DNA of 64,000 nucleotides from NCBI GenBank assembly GCA_050260775.1, contig JBLNCP010000028.1:62001-126000 (forward strand). Direction: 5' to 3'. Positions 31,581 through 40,314 of this stretch are shown here, piece by piece. Below the pieces are notes generated by a model. That model saw nothing but the letters and a program-made list of their open reading frames with translations, did not search any database and was not told the DNA's origin. The stretch comes from CALABS01 sp050260775 (GTDB lineage Bacteria; Pseudomonadota; Alphaproteobacteria; Rhodospirillales; Magnetospirillaceae). The translations under genes were made by a program, and so were the position numbers. How positions within the stretch are numbered: the stretch's first letter is position 1; each line of letters begins with the position of its first letter.

Positions 31581-33059
31581 ATGGGCCGATTGATCCCCTT
31601 TTTGCGAAAGAACTTGCCGCTCGGTCACATCGACGACCGGAAGGTCACGCTCATCAACACCGCGTTGACGGTCGTGGTCTTCCTCCTCGACTGCATGCTG
31701 CCCGATGGGGTGTCAGGCAACATCCTTTATATCGCCACCATCATGACGGCGGCCTATTCGCCCGTCCCGAACGCCCCCTACCGCTGGGCGGCGGTTTCCA
31801 CCGTGGCGTCCTTGGCGGCATCGGTCTTTGCCCCGGCCGGCGTGGGCATCGTTTGGGAAGCCGCGGACAGGGCGATGACCATTGCCTCCCTCTGGCTGGT
31901 GGCAGCGGTCGTCTGCCGGCTGCGCGAGGCCCGCGGCGAGGCGGAGACCGAGCGGCGCCGGGCGGTGGAGGCCATGGAAGCCAAGGGACGGTTCCTGTCG
32001 GCGGCGAGCCACGACCTGCGCCAGCCGGTGCAGTCGCTCATGCTGTTCGTCGCCGCCCTCGAAGGCAAGCTGAAGGACAACCCGACGCAGGGGATCGTCG
32101 CCTCGATGGCGCGGGCGACCGAGGCCCTGAAGACCCTGCTGGACAACGTCCTCGACATCTCGAAGCTGGATGCCGGCGTGTTGCAGCCCAAGACCGAAGA
32201 GTTCGCGGTCGGCCCGCTGCTCGCGCGCGTTGCCGAGGAATACGGGCTCCAGACGGAAGCCAAGGGGCTGCGGCTCCACCACGTCCCCTGTCGGCTGTGG
32301 AGCCGGAGCGACCCTGCCTTGGTGGAGCGGATCCTGCGCAATCTGGTCGACAACGCCGTGCGCTACACTGAGGCGGGCGGCATCCTGATCGGCTGCCGAC
32401 ATGCCGCCGGCCGTCTGCGGATCGAGGTGGTGGACACCGGCCGGGGCATCCCCGAGGACCAGATCGAGCGCATCTTCGACGAGTTCCATCAGGTGGGCAA
32501 TCCCGAGCGTTCGCGCCAGCACGGGCATGGGCTGGGCCTGGCCATCGTCAAGCGGACGGCCGAACTGCTGGGCCTGCAGCTCACGGTTGCCTCCGTCATC
32601 GGCCAAGGCACGCGGTTCAGCCTCGACCTGCCGTCCATCCCGGCTCCGCCGGCGCAGCCTTCCGATCCCCAGACGATCGAGACGGTGCCGGCCGACATGG
32701 CGGTGCTGGTCGTGGAAGACGACCCGCTGGTACTGCCGGCCATCAAGATGGTGCTGGAGAATCTTGGGTGCAGCGTCGAGGCGACAGCGTCCCGCAGTGA
32801 CGCCCTGGTGGCGGCCCGCCTGCATCCGCCGGCCCTGATCATCTCGGATTTCCGGCTGCCTGGCGACTGCGACGGCATCCAGATCATCTCGGACATCCGC
32901 TCGCTGCTCGGCGCGGACGTGCCGGCATCGGTCCTCACCGGCGACCTCAACCCCGCCATCGAGGCGCGGAGCCGGCGTCTCGGTATGGGCCTGCTGCGCA
33001 AGCCGGTGCGGCAGGACGACCTGGCCTTCCTCGTCGCCGGGGTGCGCAAGGCCTCCTGA
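31581..33059 (+). CDS. Hybrid sensor histidine kinase with C-terminal receiver
   Basis: A 492-residue membrane kinase. About four N-terminal helices (about 25-110) precede HisKA with phospho-acceptor H144 (AASHDLRQPVQSL), the HATPase domain (N box NLVDNAVRY, G1 VVDTGRGIPE, G2 GHGLGLAIV) and a receiver with D423 (LIISDFRLPGD). The DLRQPVQ form of the H box is shared by kinases in which the H+1 Asp catalyses phosphotransfer. The receiver resembles the stand-alone response regulator at 5384-5764. No sensory PAS or Cache domain is seen, so signal perception must be through the membrane helices. ATG 31581 is preferred; a TTG nine codons upstream is possible. Confidence 0.93.
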   Translation: MGRLIPFLRKNLPLGHIDDRKVTLINTALTVVVFLLDCMLPDGVSGNILYIATIMTAAYSPVPNAPYRWAAVSTVASLAASVFAPAGVGIVWEAADRAMTIASLWLVAAVVCRLREARGEAETERRRAVEAMEAKGRFLSAASHDLRQPVQSLMLFVAALEGKLKDNPTQGIVASMARATEALKTLLDNVLDISKLDAGVLQPKTEEFAVGPLLARVAEEYGLQTEAKGLRLHHVPCRLWSRSDPALVERILRNLVDNAVRYTEAGGILIGCRHAAGRLRIEVVDTGRGIPEDQIERIFDEFHQVGNPERSRQHGHGLGLAIVKRTAELLGLQLTVASVIGQGTRFSLDLPSIPAPPAQPSDPQTIETVPADMAVLVVEDDPLVLPAIKMVLENLGCSVEATASRSDALVAARLHPPALIISDFRLPGDCDGIQIISDIRSLLGADVPASVLTGDLNPAIEARSRRLGMGLLRKPVRQDDLAFLVAGVRKAS

Positions 33060-33167
33060 GCGTCCGTGCCCCGCTAGCCCGTCGTCGCCCTGGATTGCGT
33101 TACCCGGATGGGGCATGGTGCGTCGCCGTGGCACGGGTTTGGTGCCACCCAATCGGGTAGATGCGCC

Positions 33168-33728
33168 ATGACCAAGTCTCGTGACCTCTGGGTGTTCGGC
33201 TACGGATCGCTGATGTGGCGGCCCGGCTTCGAGCATGCCGAGGCGCTGCCCGCCTGGCTCGACGGCTGGTGCCGCGGCTTCTGCGTCTATTCCATGCATT
33301 ACCGCGGCACGCCGGCACGGCCCGGGCTGGTGCTGGGGCTGGACGAGGGGGGCGCCTGCCGCGGCGTCGCCTTCCGCGTCCCGGCGGAACGGGCCGAAAT
33401 GACCATCGAGTACCTGGTCGAGCGCGAGCTGATCGGCTACGCCTACCAGCCGCGGACCCTGCCGGTGCGCCTGGAGCGCGGCGGCACCGTCGACGCCTAC
33501 ACCTTCGTCGCCGACCGCGCCCATCGCCATTACGCCGGCCGGCTGCCGCTGGAACAGGCGGCGGCCATCATCATGGACGCCGAGGGGCAGGCCGGGCTCA
33601 ACCGCGACTACCTCATCAACACGGTGCGCCGCCTGGAAGCCGACGGCTTCACCGACCCGGACCTGCACGCGCTGCTGGTCGAGGTCGAGCGCCAGACCGG
33701 CCTGATCGAGGCCGGCGCGGGGATTTAA
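33168..33728 (+). CDS. chaC: ChaC-type gamma-glutamylcyclotransferase
   Basis: A 186-residue enzyme of the glutathione-specific gamma-glutamylcyclotransferase family, which splits glutathione into 5-oxoproline and Cys-Gly. The substrate loop WVFGYGSLMWRPGF is at the N-terminus and the catalytic Glu is in the YLVEREL block. Length agrees with ChaC2-like proteins. ATG 33168 begins the conserved sequence; an upstream in-frame start would add 20 unrelated residues. It is a single gene; a dispersed repeat fills the gap to the convergent DyP peroxidase. Confidence 0.92.
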   Translation: MTKSRDLWVFGYGSLMWRPGFEHAEALPAWLDGWCRGFCVYSMHYRGTPARPGLVLGLDEGGACRGVAFRVPAERAEMTIEYLVERELIGYAYQPRTLPVRLERGGTVDAYTFVADRAHRHYAGRLPLEQAAAIIMDAEGQAGLNRDYLINTVRRLEADGFTDPDLHALLVEVERQTGLIEAGAGI

Positions 33729-33738
33729 GCGCGCGGGC

Positions 33739-33822
33739 TGTCATCCCGAGGAGTGGAAGCGACGAGGGACCTCGTGCGGCGCCGCCTGGTCGGGGCCTGA
33801 CGAACGAGGTCTTTGGGATGAC
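33739..33822. repeat. Dispersed hairpin repeat, family A/B (TGTCATCCCGAG...GGGATGAC)
   Basis: The element begins TGTCATCCCGAG and ends GGGATGAC, with a GAGGGACCTCGT core and a GCGGCGCCGCC centre. Close relatives are at 51062-51195 and 61213-61309. It sits between convergent genes chaC and dyp, where it may terminate both transcripts. Confidence 0.7.
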
Positions 33823-33828
33823 CGTCGT

Positions 33829-34752
33829 TCAGGACGACCGCGCGAGGCCTTCCAGGAACTCCAGGGACGGCACGAAGAACGACGCTCCGGTCACCGGCCG
33901 CGAGAAGTCCATCAGGCGATCGTAGGCTCCGGTCTCGTCCGGCAGGACCATGCGTTCGAGCATCCGCCGGAACGGCGCCGGGCTGCGCCCGTAGGCGACG
34001 AAGTAGAGACCGTGCTCGGACGTCGTGCCGTAGGGCATGCTGTGGCGGACCACCTGAAGCTCTTCCCCATCCTCCTCGATGACCACCCGGGCGATGTGGG
34101 CGGACGGCGGCTTGGCGCCGTCGTCCAATTCCTCGTCCCCGTCCTTGGTGCGGCCGATGGCGGCCTCCTGCTCGGCGAGGCTGAGGGTTTCCCAGCGGCA
34201 CAGCTGATGGACCCAGCGCTGGATCGAGACGTAGCTGCCGCCGGCGAAGGCGGGGTCCTCGGCGCCGACCAGGGCGGCATCCGGCCGCTCGTCGCCCTTG
34301 GGGTTCTCGGTGCCGTCGACGAAGCCGGTGAGGTCGCGCCCGCCCAGGTGCTTGAAGCCGTGGATTTCCTCGACCAGCCGCACCTCCTTGCCCAGGGTGG
34401 CGGCCACCGTGCGGGCCAGTGCGAAATTGGCGTCGTGGCGCGGTGAATGGATGTGCACGAACAAGTCGGCCGGGGTGGCCGGCGCCGCGCGGTCGCCCGC
34501 GGCCACGGTGGCGAAGGGGGCCAGTTCCGCGGGCCTCGCCGCTCCGAACAGGCCGGGCCAGACGCCGGCCCCGAAGCCGACCGCACTGGAAAGGCCGGGC
34601 TCGCCGGTGCGCTCCGCCACCGCGGCGGTCAGCGCCGGCAGCCGCGCGGCGGCGCGGCGGATCACGGCAGGGTCGCATCCGTCGACGAGGGTGAAGGTCA
34701 GGAAGATGGCAAAATCTTCGCCTTCGGGAAGGATGGCGGTCTGCGGTCGCAT
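33829..34752 (-). CDS. DyP-type haem peroxidase
   Basis: A 307-residue dye-decolourising peroxidase. The family signature GFVDGTENP (distal Asp in the GxxDG motif) lies near residue 145, and a proximal His is expected in the HIARVV block. There is no Tat or Sec signal, so it is cytoplasmic, as in the P/B-type group. It uses peroxide to oxidise bulky substrates. I looked for an encapsulin cargo peptide at the C-terminus and saw none (ends EGLARSS). It follows a hypothetical gene by 31 bases on the same strand, so they probably form an operon. Confidence 0.93.
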   Translation of the reverse strand: MRPQTAILPEGEDFAIFLTFTLVDGCDPAVIRRAAARLPALTAAVAERTGEPGLSSAVGFGAGVWPGLFGAARPAELAPFATVAAGDRAAPATPADLFVHIHSPRHDANFALARTVAATLGKEVRLVEEIHGFKHLGGRDLTGFVDGTENPKGDERPDAALVGAEDPAFAGGSYVSIQRWVHQLCRWETLSLAEQEAAIGRTKDGDEELDDGAKPPSAHIARVVIEEDGEELQVVRHSMPYGTTSEHGLYFVAYGRSPAPFRRMLERMVLPDETGAYDRLMDFSRPVTGASFFVPSLEFLEGLARSS

Positions 34753-34783
34753 GAGTGTCCTTGGCTGCAGGCTTGAGAAGGGG

Positions 34784-35581
34784 TCAGCCGCCGTCGAGGC
34801 GCCGGAAGAATTCGGCCAGCGCGTCGGCGGTGTGCTCGCCATAGCGCTTGCGCACGGTGTCGGGCCGGCTGACCAGGACACCACGCAGGTCGGCGAAGAG
34901 GGTGTGCATCAACTCGGCGAACCCATATTCGGTCAGCCGCCAGTGCTCGTCCGGTGCCCCGGGGGCCGCCGGCGCCAGATGGCTGTTGATCAGGTCCATG
35001 AACCATTCGCGCCGGCGCTGGAAGTTGGCGAAGTAATGGGCGATCACCACCAGCACGTCGTTGGTCAGCGCACGCGATTCCGCGTCGGCGTGGACGCCCT
35101 CCCAATTGTAGCTGCCGCCGGGATTGCGGTAGCGGTCAAGGATGGCCTGGGACTTGCGCTGGCACTGCTCGTAGAGCATGGGGCCGATCATCTTGTCGAC
35201 GGCCAGGTTGAAGCCGGGGATCATGCGCCGGCTGAGCACGCCCTGGCCGCCGTCGTCGCCCTGGCGCGGCGGAAACAGCTTGGCGAAGGCCTTCATCAGG
35301 ATGCGGTCGAAGGGGCGGCGGCGGGCGCTTTCCCACTGCTTGGCTTCGCGCGCCACCGAGCAGGAATCGTAGGCGCGGCGGAAGGCCGGGGCGAAGCGGT
35401 CGGCCTCGTCGCTCAGGAAGCGCTCGGCGATGGCCCGGATGGCCTCGGCGGTGAGCTGGCCGCCGGCCTTGCGCGCCTCCACCTCGAGGCGGGTGGTGAA
35501 GTGGCCGATCATGGTGTTGGAGATCGCCTCGCAGCAATGCGGACCGGCGGTCTTCGGCTTCGGGTCGAAATCACTCGTCAT
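34784..35581 (-). CDS. Hypothetical protein co-transcribed with DyP peroxidase
   Basis: A 265-residue soluble protein, mostly helical, with many Arg/Lys and aromatic residues (FRRAYDSCSVAREAKQWESA, RRREWFMDLINSHL). A CC pair lies near the N-terminus (PHCCEAI). There is no signal peptide, transmembrane segment or recognised catalytic motif. ATG 35581 has GGAGCC upstream; an earlier in-frame reading lacks coding character. Its position 31 bases upstream of the peroxidase suggests a joint role in peroxide response, or haem supply to DyP; this is inferred from position only. Confidence 0.8.
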   Translation of the reverse strand: MTSDFDPKPKTAGPHCCEAISNTMIGHFTTRLEVEARKAGGQLTAEAIRAIAERFLSDEADRFAPAFRRAYDSCSVAREAKQWESARRRPFDRILMKAFAKLFPPRQGDDGGQGVLSRRMIPGFNLAVDKMIGPMLYEQCQRKSQAILDRYRNPGGSYNWEGVHADAESRALTNDVLVVIAHYFANFQRRREWFMDLINSHLAPAAPGAPDEHWRLTEYGFAELMHTLFADLRGVLVSRPDTVRKRYGEHTADALAEFFRRLDGG

Positions 35582-35733
35582 GCGCGGGGCTCCCATCCCT
35601 ATGATCAGGATAGACCGGGTAGCCCCGCGGCTTCCAGTGGCCTCGGGAGGCCGCAGCCGCCGGGGCGCATTGACTCGACTGCCCCCGTGCCGTAAGTCCA
35701 CTCCAGCTTCACAATCCGGCAGGCCCCGATCCC

Positions 35734-37392
35734 ATGTCCGACGCCTTGTCCATCGCGCTCGCGCAGATCAACCCGGTGGTCGGCGACATCGCCGGCAACG
35801 TCCGGCGCATACGCGAGGCCCGGGCCGAGGCGGCGGGCCAGGGCGCCCAGCTCGTCGTCTATCCCGAGCTCACGGTGTCCGGCTATCCGCCCGAGGACCT
35901 GGTGCTGAAGGAGGCCTTCCTCGATGCCGTCGAGGCGGCCATCGGGGAGCTGGCGGCCGACACCCGCGACGGCGGCCCCGCCCTGCTGGTGGGCGCGCCC
36001 TGGCGGGTCGAGGGGCGGCGCCACAACGCGGTGCTGCTGCTGGACAAGGGCGCGATCGCCGCCACCCGGCTCAAGCACCACCTGCCCAATTACGGCGTGT
36101 TCGACGAGGCGCGCGTGTTCGTCCCCGGGCCGGTGCCCGGTCCCATCTCCTTTCGCGGCGTCCGCCTGGGCGTCATGGTGTGCGAGGACATGTGGTACCC
36201 CGACGTCGCCGAGACCCTGGCGGAAACCGGTGCCGAGATCCTGGTGGTGCCCAACGGCTCGCCGTTCGAGATCGACAAGCACGATGTGCGCCTCAACCGC
36301 GCCGTCTCCCGCATCACCGAGACCGGCCTGCCCCTGCTTTACGTCAACCAGCTGGGCGGCCAGGACGAGCTGGTGTTCGATGGTGCCTCGTTCGCGCTAG
36401 ACGCCAAGGGCAAGCCGCTGGTGCGCCTGCCGGCCTGGCTGCCGGCGGTGGTGACCACCGTGTGGCGGCGCGGGGAGCACGGCTGGACCACCGAAGGGCC
36501 GCTGGCGCCCGAGCTGCCGCGCTCGGAAAGCGTCTACCAGGCGCTGGTCCTGGGCCTGCGCGATTATGTGACCAAGAACGGGTTCCCCGGCGTGGTGCTC
36601 GGCTTGTCGGGCGGCATCGATTCGGCGCTGGCCGCTGCCGTGGCGGCGGACGCGCTGGGCGCCGACAAGGTGTGGTGCGTGATGATGCCGTCGCCCTACA
36701 CCTCGGCCGAGAGCCTGGAGGATGCCGCCGAGGTGGCCCGCCTGCTCGGCTGCCGGCTGGACAGCATCGGCATCCAGCCCGCCATGGTCGCCTACGATTC
36801 CATGCTGGCCGCCACCTTCGCCGGCCGCGCCCCCGACATCACCGAAGAGAACCTGCAGTCGCGCGCCCGCGGCATGACTCTGATGGCCATCTCCAACAAG
36901 TTCGGGCCGATGGTGCTGTCGACCGGCAACAAGAGCGAGATGAGCACCGGCTACGCCACCCTCTACGGCGACATGTGCGGCGGCTATGCGGTGCTGAAGG
37001 ACGTCTACAAGACCACCGTCTTCGAGGTCTGCCGCTGGCGCAACGGCGCGCGTCCCCAGGGCGGGCTCGGCCCCGACCACGCCGTGATGCCCGAGCGGGT
37101 CATCACCAAGCCGCCGTCGGCCGAGCTGAAGCCCGACCAGAAGGACCAGGACACCCTGCCGCCCTACGATGTGCTGGACGGCATCCTGGCCTGCCTGATC
37201 GAGGGCGAGCTGAGCGTGGCCGACACCGTCGCCAGGGGCTTCGACGAGGCGGTGGTGCGACGGGTGTGGAAGATGCTCGACCGCGCCGAATACAAGCGGC
37301 GCCAGGCCCCGCCCGGCGTCAAGATCTCGGGCCGTTCGTTCGGGCGCGACCGCCGCTACCCCATCACCAACGGCTTCACCAGGTCGATTTAG
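35734..37392 (+). CDS. nadE: Glutamine-dependent NAD+ synthase
   Basis: A 552-residue two-domain enzyme. The N-terminal nitrilase-type glutaminase (about 1-260) has its catalytic triad in YPELTVSGYPPEDL (Glu), LKHHLPNYGVFDE (Lys) and VMVCEDMWYPD (Cys). The C-terminal synthetase has the PP-loop GLSGGIDSALAAAVA and a later STGNKSEMSTGYATLYGD block. It amidates deamido-NAD using ammonia channelled from glutamine, the last step of NAD synthesis. It is followed by a dispersed repeat and then gltX on the same strand. Confidence 0.97.
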   Translation: MSDALSIALAQINPVVGDIAGNVRRIREARAEAAGQGAQLVVYPELTVSGYPPEDLVLKEAFLDAVEAAIGELAADTRDGGPALLVGAPWRVEGRRHNAVLLLDKGAIAATRLKHHLPNYGVFDEARVFVPGPVPGPISFRGVRLGVMVCEDMWYPDVAETLAETGAEILVVPNGSPFEIDKHDVRLNRAVSRITETGLPLLYVNQLGGQDELVFDGASFALDAKGKPLVRLPAWLPAVVTTVWRRGEHGWTTEGPLAPELPRSESVYQALVLGLRDYVTKNGFPGVVLGLSGGIDSALAAAVAADALGADKVWCVMMPSPYTSAESLEDAAEVARLLGCRLDSIGIQPAMVAYDSMLAATFAGRAPDITEENLQSRARGMTLMAISNKFGPMVLSTGNKSEMSTGYATLYGDMCGGYAVLKDVYKTTVFEVCRWRNGARPQGGLGPDHAVMPERVITKPPSAELKPDQKDQDTLPPYDVLDGILACLIEGELSVADTVARGFDEAVVRRVWKMLDRAEYKRRQAPPGVKISGRSFGRDRRYPITNGFTRSI

Positions 37393-37397
37393 GTCGG

Positions 37398-37469
37398 TGT
37401 CATCCCGAGCGAAGCGAAGGATCTTGTTCCGCGCAGATCCTTCGGTCGCTTCGCTCCCTCAGGATGACA
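37398..37469. repeat. Dispersed hairpin repeat, family A (TGTCATCC...GGATGACA)
   Basis: The long imperfect palindrome pairs TGTCATCCCGAGCGAAGCGA with TCGCTTCGCTCCCTCAGGATGACA around AGGATCT/AGATCCT. It fills the nadE-gltX gap almost completely and has a close copy at 61321-61396. Confidence 0.8.
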
Positions 37470-37486
37470 GCAAGGAAAGGTAGTCC

Positions 37487-38818
37487 ATGACCGTCACCGT
37501 CCGCTTCGCCCCCAGTCCGACCGGCCTGCTGCACGTCGGCAACGCCCGCGTCGCGCTGATCAACTGGCTGTTCGCCAAGGCGCATGGCGGCTATTTCATT
37601 CTGCGCTACGACGATACCGATGCCGAACGGTCCAAGGCGGAATACGTCGACGCCATCGCCGCGGACCTGCGCTGGCTGGGGCTGGAATGGGACCGCAAGG
37701 CCTTCCAGTCGAAGCGGCTGGCCCGCTACCAGGAGGCGGCCGAGCGGCTCAAGGCGGACGGCCGTCTCTACGCCTGCTACGAGACGCCCGAGGAGCTGGA
37801 GTTCAAGCGCAAGCGCCAGCTCGCGCGCGGCCAGCCGCCGGTGTACGACCGCGCCGCCCTCAAGCTGAGCGCCGCCGAGGTGCGCAAGTTCGAGGAGGAG
37901 GGACGGCGCCCGCACTGGCGCTTCCGTCTCGAAGACGTCTGCGAGCGCTGGGACGACCTGGTGCGCGGCGACAGTCACATCGACTGTTCCAGCCTGTCGG
38001 ATCCGGTGCTCATCCGCGGCGACGGCACGTTCCTCTACACCCTGCCCAGCGTGGTCGACGATATCGACATGGGCATCAGCCACGTCATCCGTGGCGAGGA
38101 CCACGTCACCAATACCGGCCCGCAGATCGCGCTGTTCCGCGCCCTGGGGGCGCCGCCGCCGGCCTTCGGGCATCTGCCGCTGATGACCGACATCTCGGGG
38201 GCCGGCCTGTCCAAGCGCCTGGGGTCGCTGTCCTTGGGCGAGATGCGGGCCGAAGGCGTCGAGCCGATGGCGCTGGTCAGCCTGCTGGCCAAGCTCGGCA
38301 CCTCGGACGCGATCGAGGTGCGCCCGACGCTCGATGCCCTGATCGACGAGTTCGACATCCGCCATTTCTCGCGGGCCACCCCCAAGTTCGATCCCAACGA
38401 GCTGCAGCACCTCAATTCGCGGCTGCTGCACTCGCTGTCGTGGGACGAGGTCAAGGACCGGCTGGGGCTGGCCGAGGCCGGCCCGGACTTCTGGGAGGCG
38501 GTGCGCCCCAACCTGGCCCACCTGGCCGAGGCCCGCGCATGGTGGACGGTGGTCGCCGGGCCGGTCGCGCCGGTGATCGAAGATCCGGAGTTCACCACGG
38601 CCGCCGCCGCCCTGCTGCCGGCCGAGCCGTGGGACCTGTCCACCTGGGGCGCCTTCACCGAGGCGGTGAAGCAGGCGACGGGACGCAAGGGCAAGGCGCT
38701 GTTCCACCCGCTGCGCCTGGCCCTGACCGGCCGCGAGCATGGACCCGAGCTCAAGACTCTGCTACCTCTGATCGGCCGCGAGCGGGCCGCCCGCCGGCTG
38801 GCTGGTGAGAGTGCGTGA
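37487..38818 (+). CDS. gltX: Glutamate-tRNA ligase
   Basis: A 443-residue class I aminoacyl-tRNA synthetase. The HIGH motif is HVGN in RFAPSPTGLLHVGNAR (residues 6-21), and the KMSKS motif is LSKRLGSLSL. It charges tRNA-Glu and, in organisms lacking GlnRS, often tRNA-Gln for later amidation. Alphaproteobacteria usually carry two GltX paralogues; the short length and VGNAR motif suggest this is the shorter paralogue, but which tRNA it prefers cannot be told here. Next gene on the same strand is cysS. Confidence 0.96.
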   Translation: MTVTVRFAPSPTGLLHVGNARVALINWLFAKAHGGYFILRYDDTDAERSKAEYVDAIAADLRWLGLEWDRKAFQSKRLARYQEAAERLKADGRLYACYETPEELEFKRKRQLARGQPPVYDRAALKLSAAEVRKFEEEGRRPHWRFRLEDVCERWDDLVRGDSHIDCSSLSDPVLIRGDGTFLYTLPSVVDDIDMGISHVIRGEDHVTNTGPQIALFRALGAPPPAFGHLPLMTDISGAGLSKRLGSLSLGEMRAEGVEPMALVSLLAKLGTSDAIEVRPTLDALIDEFDIRHFSRATPKFDPNELQHLNSRLLHSLSWDEVKDRLGLAEAGPDFWEAVRPNLAHLAEARAWWTVVAGPVAPVIEDPEFTTAAAALLPAEPWDLSTWGAFTEAVKQATGRKGKALFHPLRLALTGREHGPELKTLLPLIGRERAARRLAGESA

Positions 38819-38829
38819 CGTCCGACGCC

Positions 38830-38912
38830 CGTCATTCCCGCGCAGGCGGGAATCCATCGGGCCATCGGATGGAAGGCGCCGGTTCTGGACCCCCGCCTTC
38901 GCGGGGGTAACG
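38830..38912. repeat. Dispersed repeat with ATTCCC-N8-GGGAAT core
   Basis: ATTCCCGCGCAGGCGGGAAT (38834-38853) and CCCCCGC-CTTC-GCGGGGG (38890-38907) are two hairpins joined by a 36-base spacer. The first fits the ATTCCC-N8-GGGAAT pattern known from dRS3-type repeats of Neisseria and seen in many proteobacteria. It lies in the gltX-cysS gap. Confidence 0.75.
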
Positions 38913-38932
38913 GTTTTCTGAGAGATGACGAC

Positions 38933-40312
38933 ATGCCGCTGGTTCTCTACAACACGCTGACCCGCCGCAAGGAGGCGTTCGAGCCGCTCAAGCCCGACCA
39001 TGTCGGCATGTACGTGTGCGGCCCCACCGTCTACGACCGCGCCCATATCGGCAACGCGCGCCCCGTCATCGTCTTCGACGTGCTCTACCGGCTGCTGCAG
39101 CGCCTCTACCCGTCGGTCACCTACGTCCGCAACATCACCGACGTGGACGACAAGATCAACCAGCGCTCCAAGGATTCGGGCGAGCCCATCGAGGCCATCA
39201 CCGCCCGCACCACCCGGATGTTCCACGAGGACATCGCCGAGCTGAACGCGCTGCCGCCGACCATCGAGCCGCGCGCCACCGCCCACATCGCCCAGATGAT
39301 CGCCATGATCGAGCGGCTGATCGACAAGGACCACGCCTACGCCGCCGAGGGCCACGTGCTGTTCGCCGTGCCCAGCATGTCCGATTACGGCATGCTGTCG
39401 CGCCGCTCCATGGACGAGATGATCGCCGGCGCCCGCGTCGAGGTCGCCCCCTACAAGCGCAATCCCGCCGACTTCGTGCTGTGGAAGCCGTCGTCCCCCG
39501 ACCTGCCGGGTTGGGACTCCCCGTGGGGCCGCGGCCGTCCCGGCTGGCACATCGAGTGCTCGGCCATGTCGGGCCAGTATCTCGGCCAGACCTTCGACAT
39601 CCATGGCGGCGGCCAGGATCTGGTGTTCCCCCATCACGAGAACGAGATCGCCCAGAGTGTGTGCGCCAACGGCGCCCCCTTCGCCCGCACCTGGCTGCAC
39701 AACGGCTACCTGATGGTCGAAGGCGAGAAGATGTCGAAATCCCTCGGCAACTTCTTCACCGTGCGCGAGCTGCTCGACCAGGCCCCGGGCGAAGCCATCC
39801 GCCTGTGCATGCTGTCGACCCATTATCACCAGCCGTTCGACTGGACCGCCGAGGGGCTTAAGCAGGCCCGCGCCACCCTCGACCGCCTGTACACCGCCCT
39901 GCGCGGTGTGGCCGACGTGCCGGCGGCCGAGGCCGAGGTGCCGATCGAGGTGATGGCGGCGCTCGAGGACGACCTCAACACTCCGCTCGCCATCGCGCAC
40001 TTGCATGAACTGGCCACCGCGCTGAACAAGGCGGCGACCTCGGCGGAGAAGGCCAAGGCCAAGGCGGCGCTGCTGGCCTCCGGCGAGGTCCTTGGCGTGC
40101 TGCGCCAGGATCCGGAAAGCTGGTTCCGCTGGCAGCCGGCGGGAGCGGGCGAAGGGCTTGGCGAAGCCGAGATCGCGGCGCTGATCCAGGCCCGGACCGA
40201 TGCCCGCAAGAACCGGGACTTCGCCGAGGCCGACCGCATCCGCAAGGAACTCGCCGACAAGGGAGTGGTGCTGGAGGACGGGCCGCAGGGCACCACCTGG
40301 AAGAGGGCCTGA
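38933..40312 (+). CDS. cysS: Cysteine-tRNA ligase
   Basis: A 459-residue class I synthetase. Zinc ligands are CGPTVYD near residue 29, HIECSAM and FPHHENE. HIGH is HIGNARP and KMSKS is GEKMSKSLGN. It charges tRNA-Cys. A C-terminal anticodon-binding segment (from about 390) is complete. The stop is two bases from the TTG start of the following membrane protein, so the two may be translationally coupled. Confidence 0.97.
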   Translation: MPLVLYNTLTRRKEAFEPLKPDHVGMYVCGPTVYDRAHIGNARPVIVFDVLYRLLQRLYPSVTYVRNITDVDDKINQRSKDSGEPIEAITARTTRMFHEDIAELNALPPTIEPRATAHIAQMIAMIERLIDKDHAYAAEGHVLFAVPSMSDYGMLSRRSMDEMIAGARVEVAPYKRNPADFVLWKPSSPDLPGWDSPWGRGRPGWHIECSAMSGQYLGQTFDIHGGGQDLVFPHHENEIAQSVCANGAPFARTWLHNGYLMVEGEKMSKSLGNFFTVRELLDQAPGEAIRLCMLSTHYHQPFDWTAEGLKQARATLDRLYTALRGVADVPAAEAEVPIEVMAALEDDLNTPLAIAHLHELATALNKAATSAEKAKAKAALLASGEVLGVLRQDPESWFRWQPAGAGEGLGEAEIAALIQARTDARKNRDFAEADRIRKELADKGVVLEDGPQGTTWKRA

Positions 40313-40314
40313 CC

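Noticed and set aside
33829..34752. Encapsulin cargo DyP
   Set aside because: No cargo-loading peptide at the C-terminus and no encapsulin shell gene in the window.
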